Shown piece after piece: positions 8,246-16,903 of a DNA stretch of 64,000 nt (the first letter of the stretch is position 1; each line of letters starts with the position of its first letter). This DNA is from Bradyrhizobium diazoefficiens. Its GTDB lineage: Bacteria; Pseudomonadota; Alphaproteobacteria; Rhizobiales; Xanthobacteraceae. The notes beneath the pieces are model-generated. The model was not told the origin of the DNA, ran no database searches, and saw only the letters and a list, made by a program, of their open reading frames with translations. The position numbers and the translations under genes were made by a program. The stretch covers positions 3,162,001 through 3,226,000 of the forward strand of contig NZ_CP067101.1 of NCBI RefSeq assembly GCF_016616425.1, read 5' to 3'.

Positions 8246-9358
8246 ATGACGCTATGGTTCGTGTTCGCGCTGATGACGGTCGCGGCGATTTTCGCCGTGC
8301 TCTGGCCGCTTGGCCGCAATGGACGCGCGCAAGACCAGGGCAGCGAGGTCGCGGTCTACAAGGACCAGTTGGCCGAGGTCGAGCGTGATCTCGCCGCAGG
8401 CCTGATCCCGGCGCCGGACGCCGAGGCTGCGCGCGTCGAGATCAGCCGCAGGCTGCTCGCTGCAGCCGCCAATGAGTCCGCAATGGCGCCGAAGTCGAAT
8501 CTCAAATGGCGCCGCACGGCGGCCGTGCTGGCGCTCGCGGGCCTGCCGCTCGTTGCGATCGGCGTCTATATGCCACTCGGCTCGCCCCGGCTTCAGGACT
8601 TTCCCCTGGCGCAGCGGGAGCGCGGGTCCGGCTCCGGCATGGCGCAGTCGCTCGAGAATCTCGTCGCGCAGGTCCAGCAGCATCTGGAGAAGAATCCGAC
8701 CGACGGGCGCGGCTGGAACGTGCTCGCGCCGGTGCTGGAGCGGCTCGGCCGTTTCGACGATGCGGCGCGCGCCTATCGCAACTCGCTCACCTACAATGGC
8801 GAGAGTGCGGAGCGCCGGTCCGATCTCGGCGAAGCGATCGCGGCCGCCGCCGGCGGTGTGGTAACCGGCGAGGCCAAGACTGAATTCGAGCGTGCACACG
8901 CCCTGAACTCGGACGATCCCAAGGCGAACTACTTCCTTGGCCTTGCCGCCGAGCAGGACGGCCGCAAGGACGATGCGGCCACGATCTGGCGCGCGCTGCT
9001 TGCGAAAGCGCCCGCGGATGCGCCGTGGCGTGCTTTGGTGCAGACCTCGCTGGCGCGGGTCGGCGGCGGCGGCACGATGCCGGCGCTGTCCGAAGAGACG
9101 ATTGCTGCTTCCAAGAATATGGCCGAAGGCGATCGCAACGCAATGGTGCGCGGCATGGTCGAACGTCTGGCCACCCGGTTGAAGCAGAACGGCGACGACG
9201 TCGAGAGTTGGCTGCGCCTGGTGCGCGCCTATCTCGTGATGGGCGAGCGGGACAAGGCGATGGGGGCATCGGCCGATGCCCGGCAGGCGGTTGCCAGCAA
9301 CGCCGAGCGGCTGCGTCAGCTCAACGAAGGCCTTAGGACTCTCGGGCTCGGCGGATGA
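8246..9358 (+). CDS. ccmI: Cytochrome c maturation protein CcmI (CycH)
   Basis: CcmI presents apocytochrome c to the haem ligation complex at the periplasmic membrane face. The 370-residue protein starts [20 protein letters not shown] (first membrane helix) and has a cytoplasmic loop with a leucine-zipper-like heptad stretch ([17 protein letters not shown]). A second helix ([21 protein letters not shown], about 90-110) and a TPR-containing periplasmic domain ([22 protein letters not shown] onwards) follow. The ATG at 8246 has GGAAG about nine bases before it. It is the first gene of the cycHJKL operon, 37 bp before ccmE, and was called cycH in Bradyrhizobium. Confidence 0.95.
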   Translation: MTLWFVFALMTVAAIFAVLWPLGRNGRAQDQGSEVAVYKDQLAEVERDLAAGLIPAPDAEAARVEISRRLLAAAANESAMAPKSNLKWRRTAAVLALAGLPLVAIGVYMPLGSPRLQDFPLAQRERGSGSGMAQSLENLVAQVQQHLEKNPTDGRGWNVLAPVLERLGRFDDAARAYRNSLTYNGESAERRSDLGEAIAAAAGGVVTGEAKTEFERAHALNSDDPKANYFLGLAAEQDGRKDDAATIWRALLAKAPADAPWRALVQTSLARVGGGGTMPALSEETIAASKNMAEGDRNAMVRGMVERLATRLKQNGDDVESWLRLVRAYLVMGERDKAMGASADARQAVASNAERLRQLNEGLRTLGLGG

Positions 9359-9395
9359 CAATGTCGGGACGAGACGAGCGGAGAACGGATACGCC

Positions 9396-9962
9396 ATGAC
9401 GCGCAGGCAGCGACGTATGATCATCATCGGCGGCTCGCTCTCCGTGCTCGCGCTCGCGGCCGCGCTGGTGCTCAACGCACTTCGCGACTCCATCGTGTTC
9501 TTCTCGACGCCAAGCATGGTCGCCGAGAAGCACGTCGCGCCGGGCAAGCGGTTTCGCCTCGGTGGGCTGGTGCAGCCCGGTTCGCTCCAGCGCGGCGACA
9601 ATCTCGCGGTGACCTTCGAGGTAGCTGATGGCAACGCCAAGCTGCCGGTGGCCTACAAGGGCATCCTGCCCGACCTGTTCCGCGAGGGGCAGGGCGTCGT
9701 CGCCGAAGGCGCGCTCGACGCCAATGGCGTGTTCAAGGCCGATACCGTCCTTGCCAAGCACGACGAGACCTACATGCCCAAGGACGTCGCCGATGCCCTG
9801 AAGAAGCAGGGGCACTGGAAGGACGACTACGGCGGCAAGGTTTCTGGCGACGTCAAGGCTTCTGGCAACGTCAAGGCTTCTGATGGTATCGTCAGGTCTT
9901 CTGGTGGTATCAAGCCTGCGGCCACGACCGCACAGGGCAATCCGCAAGGAGCGGTGCAGTGA
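9396..9962 (+). CDS. ccmE: Cytochrome c maturation haem chaperone CcmE (CycJ)
   Basis: CcmE binds haem covalently through a histidine and hands it to apocytochrome c. The 188-residue protein has a membrane anchor ([18 protein letters not shown]), the OB-fold domain and the haem-binding motif [11 protein letters not shown] with His122 and Tyr126. After about residue 145 the tail is unusual: four imperfect 18-bp units (9845-9912) encode [24 protein letters not shown] before a Pro/Ala-rich end. The last codon overlaps the GTG of ccmF (GTGA), implying translational coupling. Confidence 0.95.
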   Translation: MTRRQRRMIIIGGSLSVLALAAALVLNALRDSIVFFSTPSMVAEKHVAPGKRFRLGGLVQPGSLQRGDNLAVTFEVADGNAKLPVAYKGILPDLFREGQGVVAEGALDANGVFKADTVLAKHDETYMPKDVADALKKQGHWKDDYGGKVSGDVKASGNVKASDGIVRSSGGIKPAATTAQGNPQGAVQ

Positions 9963-11941
9963 TCGCAGAATCCGGACATTACGCACTGGTGCTGGCGCTT
10001 GGGCTCGCACTGATCCAGTCTGTCGTGCCTCTGATCGGCGCACGCCTGCGCGATGTCGCGCTGATGAATGTGGCGCGCTCCACGGCGCTGGCGCAGCTTC
10101 TGTTCGTCGGTGCCTCGTTCGTAGCTCTCGTGATGCTGCACGTGAACTCGGACTTCTCCGTCGCCAACGTCTACGAGAACTCCCACTCGATGAAGCCGTT
10201 GCTCTACAAGATCACGGGCGTTTGGGGAAACCATGAAGGCTCGATGCTCCTGTGGGTGTTGATCCTCGCGTTGTTCGGCGGGCTGGTCGCGGCTTTCGGC
10301 AACAACCTGCCGCTGTCGCTGCGCGCGCATGTGCTCGCCGTCCAGGCCTGGATCGCCAGCGCCTTCTATCTCTTCATCCTCGTGACATCGAACCCGTTCC
10401 TGCGCCTCACGAACCCGCCGATCGAGGGGCGCGACCTCAATCCGGTGCTCCAGGACATCGGGCTCGCCGTGCATCCGCCGATGCTCTATCTCGGCTATGT
10501 CGGATTCTCGATCTCATTCTCGTTCGCGATCGCGGCGTTGCTGGAGGGACGGATCGACGCAGCCTGGGCGCGCTGGGTGCGGCCGTGGACACTGGTCGCC
10601 TGGATATTCCTGACGCTCGGCATCGCCATGGGCTCATACTGGGCCTATTACGAGCTCGGCTGGGGCGGCTGGTGGTTCTGGGATCCGGTCGAGAACGCCT
10701 CGCTGATGCCGTGGCTCGCCGGCACCGCGCTGCTGCATTCGGCGCTGGTGATGGAGAAGCGCAACGCGCTGAAGGTCTGGACCATCCTGTTGTCGATCCT
10801 GACCTTCTCGCTGTCGCTGCTCGGCACCTTCCTGGTGCGCTCGGGCGTCATCACCTCCGTGCACGCCTTCGCCACCGACCCCACCCGCGGCGTGTTCATT
10901 CTGCTGATCCTCTGCCTGTTCATCGGCGGCAGCCTGTCGCTGTTCGCAGGCCGCGCCACGACGTTGAAGCAGGGCGGTCTGTTCGCGCCGATCTCGCGCG
11001 AGGGCGCGCTGGTCCTGAACAATCTGCTGCTCACGGTCGCCTGCGCGGTCGTGCTGTTCGGCACGCTCTATCCGCTGGCAATGGAGATGCTCGCCGACTT
11101 CAAGATGTCGGTCGGTGCGCCCTTCTACAACCTCACCTTCGCACCGTTGTTTGCCATGTTGCTGCTCGCCGTGCCGTTCGGGCCGATGCTGGCGTGGAAG
11201 CGCGGCGATCTGCTCGGCGTGACGCAGCGCTTGCTCGCGGCGGGCGTTGCCGGGCTCGTCGCCGTCGCCATCGCCTGGGGCTGGGCACGCGGCGGCAGTG
11301 CTCTGGCGCCGCTCGCGATCGGACTTGGCATTTTCGTCATCGCCGGCGCCGTCACCGACATCGTCGAGCGGACGGGCCTCGTTCGTCTGCCGTTCGCAAC
11401 GGTGCGGCAGCGGGCGCGCGGCCTGCCGCGCTCGGCCTGGGGCTCGGCGCTTGCGCATGCCGGCCTCGGCGTGGCGCTGATCGGGATCGTCTGCGAGACC
11501 ACCTGGAACAGCGAATATCTGGCGACGATGAAGCGGAACGACGTCGCCCACATCGCCGGCTTCGACGTGAAGCTCGACGGGTTGCTTCAGCGTCAGGGCC
11601 CGAACTACCGCGAGATGGTCGCCGAGTTCAGTGTCAGCCGCGATGGCGAGCGCCTCAGCGTCATGACGCCCTCCAAGCGCAGCTTCACCACCCGCGGCTC
11701 GTCGACCACCGAGGCCGCGCTGCTGACGCGCGGCGCGAGTCAGCTCTACATCTCGCTCGGCGACGCCAACGCCGAAGGCGCCATCGCCGTGCGCATCTAT
11801 CACAAACCGCTGGTGCTCCTGATCTGGTGGGGGCCGGTGCTGATGGCGTTCGGCGGCATGCTGTCCCTGTCCGACCGGCGCCTGCGGGTCGGCGCGCCGA
11901 AGCCGGCGCGGGCCAAGCAGCGCCTGCAGCCGGCGGAGTGA
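9959..11941 (+). CDS. ccmF: Haem lyase CcmF (CycK)
   Basis: CcmF is the core of the haem ligation machine that attaches haem to CxxCH motifs of apocytochromes. This 660-residue polytopic membrane protein has the [12 protein letters not shown] tryptophan-rich haem-handling motif at about residue 235, conserved histidines in the membrane helices (for example [11 protein letters not shown]) and a periplasmic loop before the last helix. Length fits the family (about 650). It starts with GTG overlapping the ccmE stop by four bases. Five bases separate its stop codon from ccmH. Confidence 0.96.
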   Translation: MIAESGHYALVLALGLALIQSVVPLIGARLRDVALMNVARSTALAQLLFVGASFVALVMLHVNSDFSVANVYENSHSMKPLLYKITGVWGNHEGSMLLWVLILALFGGLVAAFGNNLPLSLRAHVLAVQAWIASAFYLFILVTSNPFLRLTNPPIEGRDLNPVLQDIGLAVHPPMLYLGYVGFSISFSFAIAALLEGRIDAAWARWVRPWTLVAWIFLTLGIAMGSYWAYYELGWGGWWFWDPVENASLMPWLAGTALLHSALVMEKRNALKVWTILLSILTFSLSLLGTFLVRSGVITSVHAFATDPTRGVFILLILCLFIGGSLSLFAGRATTLKQGGLFAPISREGALVLNNLLLTVACAVVLFGTLYPLAMEMLADFKMSVGAPFYNLTFAPLFAMLLLAVPFGPMLAWKRGDLLGVTQRLLAAGVAGLVAVAIAWGWARGGSALAPLAIGLGIFVIAGAVTDIVERTGLVRLPFATVRQRARGLPRSAWGSALAHAGLGVALIGIVCETTWNSEYLATMKRNDVAHIAGFDVKLDGLLQRQGPNYREMVAEFSVSRDGERLSVMTPSKRSFTTRGSSTTEAALLTRGASQLYISLGDANAEGAIAVRIYHKPLVLLIWWGPVLMAFGGMLSLSDRRLRVGAPKPARAKQRLQPAE

Positions 11942-11945
11942 TCCG

Positions 11946-12428
11946 ATGCGCCGGATGATGGTCGCGTTCGTCGCGCTGATGCTGCTGGCTTTGCCGGCGG
12001 CCCATGCGGTGCAGCCCGACGAGATCATGTCGGATCCTGCCAAGGAAGCCCGTGCGCGGCAGCTGTCGCGAGAGCTGCGTTGCATGGTCTGCCAGAATCA
12101 GTCGATCGACGATTCCGATGCGCCGCTGGCGCGCGATCTGCGGCTCCTGGTGCGCGAGCGCATCGGCGCCGGCGACAGCAACTCGCAGGTGCTCGACTTC
12201 CTGGTCGCGCGCTACGGCGAGTTCGTGCTGCTGAAACCTCGCTTCGAGCGTCAGACCCTGCTGCTGTGGCTGCTCGGGCCGCTTCTGCTGATCGGGGGCG
12301 GCGTGGCGCTGTGGCTGCAAATCCGGCGCCGTGCGCGAAGCGGCGCGGACCTACCGGCGCCGCCGCTCACGCCGGAGGAAAAGGCGCGGCTCGCGGCCTT
12401 GATGTCCGACGAAGCCAGATCGTCCTAG
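11946..12428 (+). CDS. ccmH: Cytochrome c maturation protein CcmH (CycL)
   Basis: CcmH keeps apocytochrome cysteines reduced for haem ligation. The 160-residue protein has a signal peptide (MRRMMVAFVALMLLALPAAHA), the redox motif ELRCMVCQNQSIDDSDA with Cys46 and Cys49, and a C-terminal membrane anchor (LLLWLLGPLLLIGGGVALWL), followed by a short basic and acidic cytoplasmic tail. It is the last gene of the cycHJKL operon. The following 500 bp hold only a gene remnant. Confidence 0.95.
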   Translation: MRRMMVAFVALMLLALPAAHAVQPDEIMSDPAKEARARQLSRELRCMVCQNQSIDDSDAPLARDLRLLVRERIGAGDSNSQVLDFLVARYGEFVLLKPRFERQTLLLWLLGPLLLIGGGVALWLQIRRRARSGADLPAPPLTPEEKARLAALMSDEARSS

Positions 12429-12489
12429 CGACGTGACGTTGTCCTGTTTACGTGATGCTACCTAGGCGCCGGCCGCTGCCGCGCGGTTC

Positions 12490-12710
12490 ATGCACCAGAA
12501 ATTCGAAACGCCAGTTCCGGGGCTCGGCTGCACCAAAGAGATCGGCCTGCTCGCAGGTGCGCTGGAGATATTCAAGACCAACGATCTCGAACGACGCCAC
12601 TCGCCGAACAGCAGCTGCATGAAGCGCAGCACCAGGCCGAGCGCTCGAAATTCCTGGACGGCCGGATCAAGCGCTTCGATGGTCTCGTCGCCAGCGAGCG
12701 ATCTGAGAGC
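12490..12710 (+). pseudogene. Remnant of a methyl-accepting chemotaxis protein or HAMP signalling protein
   Basis: In one + frame from about 12530 the sequence reads KEIGLLAGALEIFKTNDLER, the typical DEIGxLAxALxxFKxN end of a HAMP domain. After about 12600 the match continues one frame over as AEQQLHEAQHQAERSKFLDG and then RIKRFDGLVASE, the start of the coiled-coil that follows HAMP in rhizobial chemotaxis receptors. The switch implies a one-base change. Both the receptor N-terminus and the whole signalling domain are missing. It lies between ccmH and degP, and the remainder of that gap shows nothing recognisable. Confidence 0.6.
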
Positions 12711-12926
12711 GCAAGGAGTTGCGCTTCTACGCTGTTGCGGGAACTCCATTAAGTTCCTGCAAGACCACGATTTTCGGCCTGCGCCGAACTGCCGCATCGG
12801 CCGTGCCCCTTCATTACGAAAGTTTAACCCCGCCGCCAGCGCGCGGTAAGGCGGGAGCCCCCATCTTCAGGCTCGTAAGGTGCGAGCTTGGCACCAAATG
12901 GATTTCAAGGCCCTGGAGATATCTGC

Positions 12927-14504
12927 ATGACCGACCGTCCCGACCTCTTGAACCAACCGTCCCGCCGGCAGCCGCGCCGCTCGGTGTTTTCCGCGCGCAA
13001 GATCGCGCTGATGGCCTCGGTCGTCGCCGGTCTCGGCGCGGCCGTCTATGGCTTCAGCCCGTCGACCTCGCCGGCCGACCTGTTCTCCAGTCCGGCGCAT
13101 GCGCAGGTCAACAACGAGGTCCGGAAGGTCGAACGTCCCGTCGGCTTCGCCGACATCGTCGAGCGGGTGAAGCCCTCGGTGATCTCGGTGAAGGTCAATA
13201 TCAGGGAGAAAACTGCGAGCAACGATGATGGCGACGATTCCTCCTCGCCGTTCCAGCCGGGCTCGCCGATGGAGCGCTTCTTCCGCCGCTTCGGCGGTCC
13301 GGATGGTTTCCCGGGCCTGAAGGGCGGCCGCGGCCGCGTCGTGCAGGGCCAGGGATCCGGCTTCTTCATCTCGGCCGACGGCTATGCCGTGACCAACAAC
13401 CACGTGGTCGACGGCGCCGACAAGGTCGAGGTCACGACCGACGACGGCAAGACCTACAGCGCCAAGGTGATCGGTACCGACCAGCGCACCGACCTCGCTT
13501 TGATCAAGGTCGAGGGCGGCTCGAACTTCCCGTTCGCGAAACTCGCCGACAGCAAACCGCGGATCGGCGACTGGGTGCTCGCGGTGGGCAATCCCTTCGG
13601 TCTCGGCGGTACCGTGACCGCGGGCATCGTCTCGGCCAGCGGCCGCGATATCGGCAACGGTCCCTATGACGATTTCATCCAGATCGACGCGCCCGTGAAC
13701 AAGGGCAATTCCGGCGGTCCGGCCTTCGATACCAACGGCGAGGTGATGGGCGTCAACACAGCGATCTACTCGCCCTCCGGCGGCAGCGTCGGCATCGCGT
13801 TCTCGATTCCGGCCAACACCGTCAAGAGCGTGGTCGCCCAGCTCAAGGAGAAGGGTTCGGTCAGCCGCGGCTGGATCGGCGTGCAGATCCAGCCCGTGAC
13901 GTCTGACATCGCCGACAGCCTCGGCATGAAGAAGGCCGAGGGCGCGCTGGTGGCAGAGCCGCAGGCGAACGGTCCGGCGGCGAAGGCGGGCATCGAGTCC
14001 GGCGACGTGATCACCGCGGTCAACGGCGAGCCCGTCAAGGACGCCCGTGAGCTTGCCCGCACGATCGGCGGCATGGCGCCCGGCGCCTCAGTGAAGCTCA
14101 ACGTGCTGCACAAGGGCGAGGACAAGGTCGTGAACCTCACCCTCGGCCAGCTGCCGAATACGGTGGAGGCCAAGGCCGACAACGACAATGACAGCGGCAA
14201 GGGTGCGAGGCGTGGCACCGATGTGCCCAAGCTCGGCATGACGGTTGCGCCCGCCAATTCCGTTGCCGGTGCCGGCAAGGAAGGCGTCGTGGTCACCGAA
14301 GTCGATCCGAAGAGCGCTGCGGCCGAACGCGGCTTCAAGGAAGGCGACGTGATTCTCGAAGTCGGCGGCAAGAGCGTGAGCACCGCCGGCGAAGTCCGCG
14401 ACGCCATCACCACGGCGCGCGACGACCACAAGAACAGCGTCCTGATGCGCGTGAAGAGCGGCGGCCAGTCGCGCTTCGTCGCCGTGCCCATCGCCAAGGG
14501 CTGA
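12927..14504 (+). CDS. degP: Periplasmic serine protease DegP/HtrA (Do family)
   Basis: A 525-residue envelope quality-control protease. A signal-anchor region (ARKIALMASVVAGLGAAVYG) precedes SSPAHAQ, a likely signal peptidase site near residue 55. The trypsin-like domain has His159 (NNHVV), Asp189 (RTDLALI) and Ser262 (GNSGGPAF). PDZ1 begins near SRGWIGVQIQPV and PDZ2 near PKLGMTVAPANS. Two PDZ domains define the DegP/DegQ class. The ATG at 12927 is preceded by GGAGAT. It follows the cyc operon as in other rhizobia and ends about 140 bp before a strong terminator. Confidence 0.95.
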   Translation: MTDRPDLLNQPSRRQPRRSVFSARKIALMASVVAGLGAAVYGFSPSTSPADLFSSPAHAQVNNEVRKVERPVGFADIVERVKPSVISVKVNIREKTASNDDGDDSSSPFQPGSPMERFFRRFGGPDGFPGLKGGRGRVVQGQGSGFFISADGYAVTNNHVVDGADKVEVTTDDGKTYSAKVIGTDQRTDLALIKVEGGSNFPFAKLADSKPRIGDWVLAVGNPFGLGGTVTAGIVSASGRDIGNGPYDDFIQIDAPVNKGNSGGPAFDTNGEVMGVNTAIYSPSGGSVGIAFSIPANTVKSVVAQLKEKGSVSRGWIGVQIQPVTSDIADSLGMKKAEGALVAEPQANGPAAKAGIESGDVITAVNGEPVKDARELARTIGGMAPGASVKLNVLHKGEDKVVNLTLGQLPNTVEAKADNDNDSGKGARRGTDVPKLGMTVAPANSVAGAGKEGVVVTEVDPKSAAAERGFKEGDVILEVGGKSVSTAGEVRDAITTARDDHKNSVLMRVKSGGQSRFVAVPIAKG

Positions 14505-14645
14505 GGCTTCAGGAGGTTTAGGAGATGAGGGGTGTCGCCGGCATCAGTCGCCCCAGCCGACGGCGCCCTTCGGGGGAGCAGCGCAACGTTCGCTTCCCCT
14601 GTCTACCTTCCGGTGGAATTACGCCCCCCTCCGTCGGAAGGCCTA

Positions 14646-14684
14646 GGGCGGTGAAGTCCCCCCAGCTTCACCGCCCGCCTTTTT
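14646..14684 (+). terminator. Rho-independent terminator after degP
   Basis: An 11-bp perfect stem (GGGCGGTGAAG at 14646-14656 with CTTCACCGCCC at 14666-14676) and a 9-base loop are followed by GCCTTTTT. It separates degP from the next two-component operon. The 14505-14645 stretch before it shows nothing else recognisable. Confidence 0.85.
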
Positions 14685-14778
14685 CCCGATCCGAGATCGT
14701 CTTGCTCGGCTTGCATGCGCTTTCCGCTCGCGCCATGTTCAGAGAAGGTTCACTCCCTTGACCGCCGCCGAACGCACG

Positions 14779-15459
14779 ATGCGCCTCCTCATCATCGAAG
14801 ACGACCGCGAATCCGCCGACTATCTCGTGAAGGCGTTTCGCGAAGTCGGACACATTGCCGACCACGCCGCCGACGGCGAGGAAGGCCTCGCGATGGCCGA
14901 GAGCGGCGATTACGACGTGCTGGTGGTCGACCGCATGCTGCCCAAGCGTGACGGCCTGTCGCTGATCGGTGCGCTGCGCGACAAGGACAACACCACGCCG
15001 GTGCTGATTCTCTCCGCGCTCGGACAGGTCGACGACCGCATCAAGGGCCTGCGCGCCGGCGGCGACGATTATCTGCCAAAACCCTATTCCTTCGCCGAGC
15101 TACTGGCCCGGGTCGAGGTGCTGTCGCGCCGCCGCGGGGGACCTGCCGAGGACACGCTCTACCGAGTCGGCGATCTCGAGCTCGACCGGCTCTCCCACCG
15201 CGTCGCCCGCGGCAAGGACGAGCTGACGCTGCAGCCGCGCGAGTTTCGCCTGCTCGAATATCTCATGAAGCACGCTGGCCAGGTGGTGACGCGCACCATG
15301 CTGCTGGAGAACGTCTGGGACTATCATTTCGATCCGCAGACCAACGTCATCGACGTGCACATTTCACGGCTGCGCTCCAAGATCGACAAGGGTTTCGAGC
15401 GGCCGCTGCTGCACACGATCCGCGGCGCCGGGTACATGATCCGTGACGGCATTCGGTAA
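14779..15459 (+). CDS. OmpR-family response regulator
   Basis: A receiver domain with Glu7/Asp8/Asp9, phospho-acceptor Asp51 (VVDRMLPKRDG) and the Lys in LPKPYSFAEL is joined to a winged-helix domain (REFRLLEYLMKHAGQVVTRT, IRGAGYMIR). The MLPKRDG and YSFAELLAR forms recall the TctD/CusR side of the family. ATG 14779 gives the usual N-terminus. A TTG at 14758 has the better ribosome binding site (GAGAAGG at 14742-14748) and would add seven residues. The gene overlaps its kinase by 17 bp. The degP-regulator-kinase-glnE order matches Sinorhizobium. The stimulus is unknown. Confidence 0.9.
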   Translation: MRLLIIEDDRESADYLVKAFREVGHIADHAADGEEGLAMAESGDYDVLVVDRMLPKRDGLSLIGALRDKDNTTPVLILSALGQVDDRIKGLRAGGDDYLPKPYSFAELLARVEVLSRRRGGPAEDTLYRVGDLELDRLSHRVARGKDELTLQPREFRLLEYLMKHAGQVVTRTMLLENVWDYHFDPQTNVIDVHISRLRSKIDKGFERPLLHTIRGAGYMIRDGIR

Positions 15460-16903
15460 ACTCGTCCGCACCACGGCGTTCCGGCTGACGCTGGTCTATC
15501 TGCTGCTGTTCGCGATGTTCGCGGTCTCGCTGCTCGGCTATTTCGCCTGGAATACCCGGCGGCTGATGACCGAGGAAATCACGCAGACGGTCAATTCCGA
15601 GACCTCGGAGATCAACGAGATCTACGCTCGTCGCGGCATGTTTGGCCTCGTGCGGACGATCGAATATCGGGCGCTACGCCCGGGCGCCAACCTCTATCTC
15701 GTGACCACGCCGACCGGGCAGGCGATCGCCGGCAATGTCGGCTCGCTGGCACCCGGCGTGATGGCGACGCGCGGCTGGTCGGAGACGGCCTACCGGCGGA
15801 TCGAGGACGCCGATGACCGCGACCATCGTGCGCTGGTGCGCGTCACCGAATTGGAGAACGGATTCCGGCTGCTGATCGGCCGCGACCTCGCCGAGCGGCG
15901 GCGTCTGTTCGGCATCGTCGCCAAGGCGGCGCAATGGTCGGTCCTGATCGTCGTCGTGCTCGGCCTCGGCGGCGGCATCTTCGTGGCGCGCCGCGTGTTG
16001 ACGCGCATCGACGCCATGACGGGGACCGCGCAACGCATCATGACCGGCGATCTCAGCGAGCGCCTGCCGGTGGGGCGCAGCGGCGACGAGCTCGATCGCC
16101 TCGCCGAAAATCTCAATGCCATGCTGGAGCGGATCGAGGCGCTGATGGTGGGGCTGAAGGAGGTCTCCGACAACATCGCCCACGACCTCAAGACGCCGCT
16201 GACGCGCCTGCGCAACCGCGCCGAGGAGGCGTTGGCGAGATCGGGCCGCGAAGCCGATTACCGCGCGGCGCTGGAGCGCACCATCGAGGAATCCGACGGT
16301 CTCATCCGCACCTTCAACGCGCTCTTGATGATCGCGCGCGCCGAGTCCGGACAGGCGCGCGGCGACATGGATGATTTCGACGCGGCCGAGGTCGCCAATG
16401 GCATCCACGAGCTCTATGAGCCGCTCGCCGAGGACGACGGCATGACCTTGAAGGTCAGGGCCGAGCCGACGCCGGTCCACGCCAACCGTGAATTGATCAG
16501 CCAGGCGCTCGCCAATCTGGTCGAGAATGCGCTCAAATACGGCAAGCCGGTCGCGCAGACGGGCGGAACCGTGGTGAGCATGGACTCCGGGCCGATCACG
16601 ATCGAGGCCAGGCGCGACGGCGATCAGGTGCTGCTCAGCGTCACCGATCGCGGTCCCGGAATCCCCGAGGCCGACCGCAAGCATGCCGTCGAGCGATTCG
16701 TGCGGCTGGAAGCGAGCCGCACGCTGCCGGGCTCCGGCCTCGGCCTCAGCCTCGCCTCCGCGGTTGCGACATTGCATGGCGGTGAGTTGAGGTTGGGCGA
16801 TGCCCAGCCCGGTCTCGTCGCCACGCTGGTGCTGCCGGTGCGCGCCGGTGCCGGCGACAGGGTTGCTCCGCCAATGCAGGATGTGCCACAGAAGGTGGCA
16901 TGA
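15443..16903 (+). CDS. Sensor histidine kinase (partner of the upstream regulator)
   Basis: A 486-residue kinase beginning with GTG inside the end of the regulator gene. It has a transmembrane helix (LTLVYLLLFAMFAVSLLGYFA), a periplasmic domain of about 130 residues, a second helix (WSVLIVVVLGLGGGIFVA), HAMP, phospho-acceptor His247 in NIAHDLKTPLTRLRN, and a HATPase domain (NLVENALKYG, DRGPGIP, GSGLGLSLA). It resembles the many alphaproteobacterial TctE/CusS-like kinases. The last four bases (ATGA) overlap the glnE start, so kinase and glnE are probably co-translated. Confidence 0.93.
   Translation: MTAFGKLVRTTAFRLTLVYLLLFAMFAVSLLGYFAWNTRRLMTEEITQTVNSETSEINEIYARRGMFGLVRTIEYRALRPGANLYLVTTPTGQAIAGNVGSLAPGVMATRGWSETAYRRIEDADDRDHRALVRVTELENGFRLLIGRDLAERRRLFGIVAKAAQWSVLIVVVLGLGGGIFVARRVLTRIDAMTGTAQRIMTGDLSERLPVGRSGDELDRLAENLNAMLERIEALMVGLKEVSDNIAHDLKTPLTRLRNRAEEALARSGREADYRAALERTIEESDGLIRTFNALLMIARAESGQARGDMDDFDAAEVANGIHELYEPLAEDDGMTLKVRAEPTPVHANRELISQALANLVENALKYGKPVAQTGGTVVSMDSGPITIEARRDGDQVLLSVTDRGPGIPEADRKHAVERFVRLEASRTLPGSGLGLSLASAVATLHGGELRLGDAQPGLVATLVLPVRAGAGDRVAPPMQDVPQKVA

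Noticed and set aside
10252..11958. 568-codon frame overlapping ccmF on the same strand
   Set aside because: ccmF has clear family motifs and coupled start and stop; the overlapping frame is Arg/Ala-rich noise.
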